Origin: Deltaproteobacteria bacterium
GTDB lineage: Bacteria; Myxococcota; Kuafuiibacteriia; Kuafuiibacteriales; Kuafuiibacteriaceae
Assembly: GCA_016703535.1 (NCBI GenBank)
Contig: JADJBV010000001.1
Coordinates: 6,562,001 to 6,626,000 of the forward strand
Length of the DNA stretch: 64,000 bases
Direction: 5' to 3'
Each line of letters begins with the position of its first letter. The stretch's first letter is position 1. Position numbers and translations under genes: made by a program. Positions 63,438 to 64,000 of the stretch are shown piece after piece. The notes below the pieces were generated by a model. It made no database searches, was not told where the DNA came from, and worked only from the letters and a program-made list of their open reading frames with translations.

Positions 63438-64000
63438 CCGAGCAACTCCCGATACGCCGCCGCCGTCCGCTCCGCCGCGGCCCGGGCCGACATTCGCTGA
63501 GCCTGGGCCAGGCCCCGAGCGATGAGTTGGGATCGGAACGGTTCGTCCTCCAAGATCCGGCGGACCGCCGCGACCCACGCTTGGCGATCGTTGGGAGGCA
63601 ACAACACCGCGCCGTCTCCCAACGCCTCGGGCAAGCCGCCGACGTTGGAGGCGATCACCGGGACCCCCGCCGCCATCGCCTCGAGGGGCGCGAGGCCCAG
63701 AGCCTCGGCGTTGCTGGGGTGGAGCAAGACATCGAGCCCCGAGAGCAGCGCCGGCGCGTCGTTGCGAAAACCTTGGTAGAGCACGCCCGAGACCGCCCGC
63801 ACCTCTTCGGAGTAAGGGGCCGCGCCGTCGCCGAGCACCACCAACTGCGTGCCGGGAAGTTCTGCAAGTAAACTTGCAGCAAAGAGCGTGTTCTTTTGGG
63901 GCGACACCGCACCGCAGGTCCCGAGGATGGGCGCACGGCCCCGGAGCCCCAGCTCTTTTCGGGCTTCGCTGCGCGGACGCGCGGGCGTGAGCTCCAGACC
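63434..64000 (-). CDS. Family-4 glycosyltransferase, C-terminal part
   Basis: The frame is open to the right edge, so the N-terminal part is outside. Visible are RKELGLRGRAPILGTCGAVSP followed by QKN (nucleotide-binding strand), LHPSNAEALGLAPLEAMAAG (the donor-site motif with EX7E) and ASNVGGLPEAL. It belongs to the same unit as the next GT, which overlaps it by GTGA. One palindrome forces a run of rare codons (GCA AGT TTA CTT GCA). Confidence 0.9.
   Translation of the reverse strand, partial: GLELTPARPRSEARKELGLRGRAPILGTCGAVSPQKNTLFAASLLAELPGTQLVVLGDGAAPYSEEVRAVSGVLYQGFRNDAPALLSGLDVLLHPSNAEALGLAPLEAMAAGVPVIASNVGGLPEALGDGAVLLPPNDRQAWVAAVRRILEDEPFRSQLIARGLAQAQRMSARAAAERTAAAYRELLG
63864..63877. 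repeat. GCAAG-N4-CTTGC palindrome
   Basis: Copy 13, second GT4 gene; minus-strand codons GCA AGT TTA CTT GCA. Confidence 0.7.

Overview
The window comes from a high-GC bacterium, most likely a myxobacterium-type organism (phylum Myxococcota). The grounds are two exported proteins ending in MYXO-CTERM-like sorting tails (Cys-rich patch, membrane segment, Arg cluster), Asp-rich linkers in surface proteins, a Ser/Thr kinase with a C-terminal DUF4388-like domain, a DUF2330 protein, and a dense mix of paralogous regulators. TTG is a very common leucine codon and GTG/TTG starts are frequent. No tRNA, rRNA or CRISPR array was seen.

Layout. 1-5.2 kb: end of a DUF547 protein, a sugar-dehydrogenase-like surface protein and a SWIM/SNF2 helicase. 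5.2-9.0 kb (minus strand): a PD-(D/E)XK-type protein with a duplicated C-terminal fragment, then a LysR regulator, a DJ-1/PfpI protein, a remnant of an alpha/beta hydrolase and a split ABM-domain protein. 9-20 kb: DUF481 and DUF2330 proteins, XRE and LuxR regulators, two Rossmann-fold oxidoreductases, a CPBP protein, a three-haem cytochrome and ssb. 20-25.7 kb: TetR regulator divergent from a cytochrome P450, then acyl-CoA synthetase, DUF2752 and Yip1 proteins. 26.8-30.5 kb: four mobile elements side by side (a 185-bp MITE, two different IS630-family elements, one IS5-like element), every boundary being a CTAG. 30.5-41.4 kb: glycosyltransferase, GNAT, kinase, HicB-like protein, cytochrome lipoprotein, a ZIP/permease fusion, an EF-hand membrane protein and a second, foldback MITE.

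41.5-52.1 kb is the most coherent block. An ECF sigma factor with a probable anti-sigma partner is divergent from five tightly packed genes: DUF4175-like coiled-coil membrane protein, Peptidase_MA-like/TPR protein, MoxR ATPase, DUF58 protein and a BatA-like VWA membrane protein. This is an expanded Bat/MoxR envelope system. 52-64 kb holds a haem lipoprotein, a MutS-like ATPase, a nucleotidyltransferase, a stand-alone LeuA regulatory domain, two unrecognised proteins, a second copy of the 185-bp MITE, a thioesterase, a GDT1-type exporter, a sigma/anti-sigma pair and two GT4 glycosyltransferases, the last running off the end.

The most unusual signals are not genes. One is a dispersed palindrome, GCAAG-N4-CTTGC, found 13 times, always inside coding sequence and sometimes forcing rare codons. 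The other is a family of TA-targeting elements whose ends regenerate CTAG and supply stop codons to neighbouring genes.
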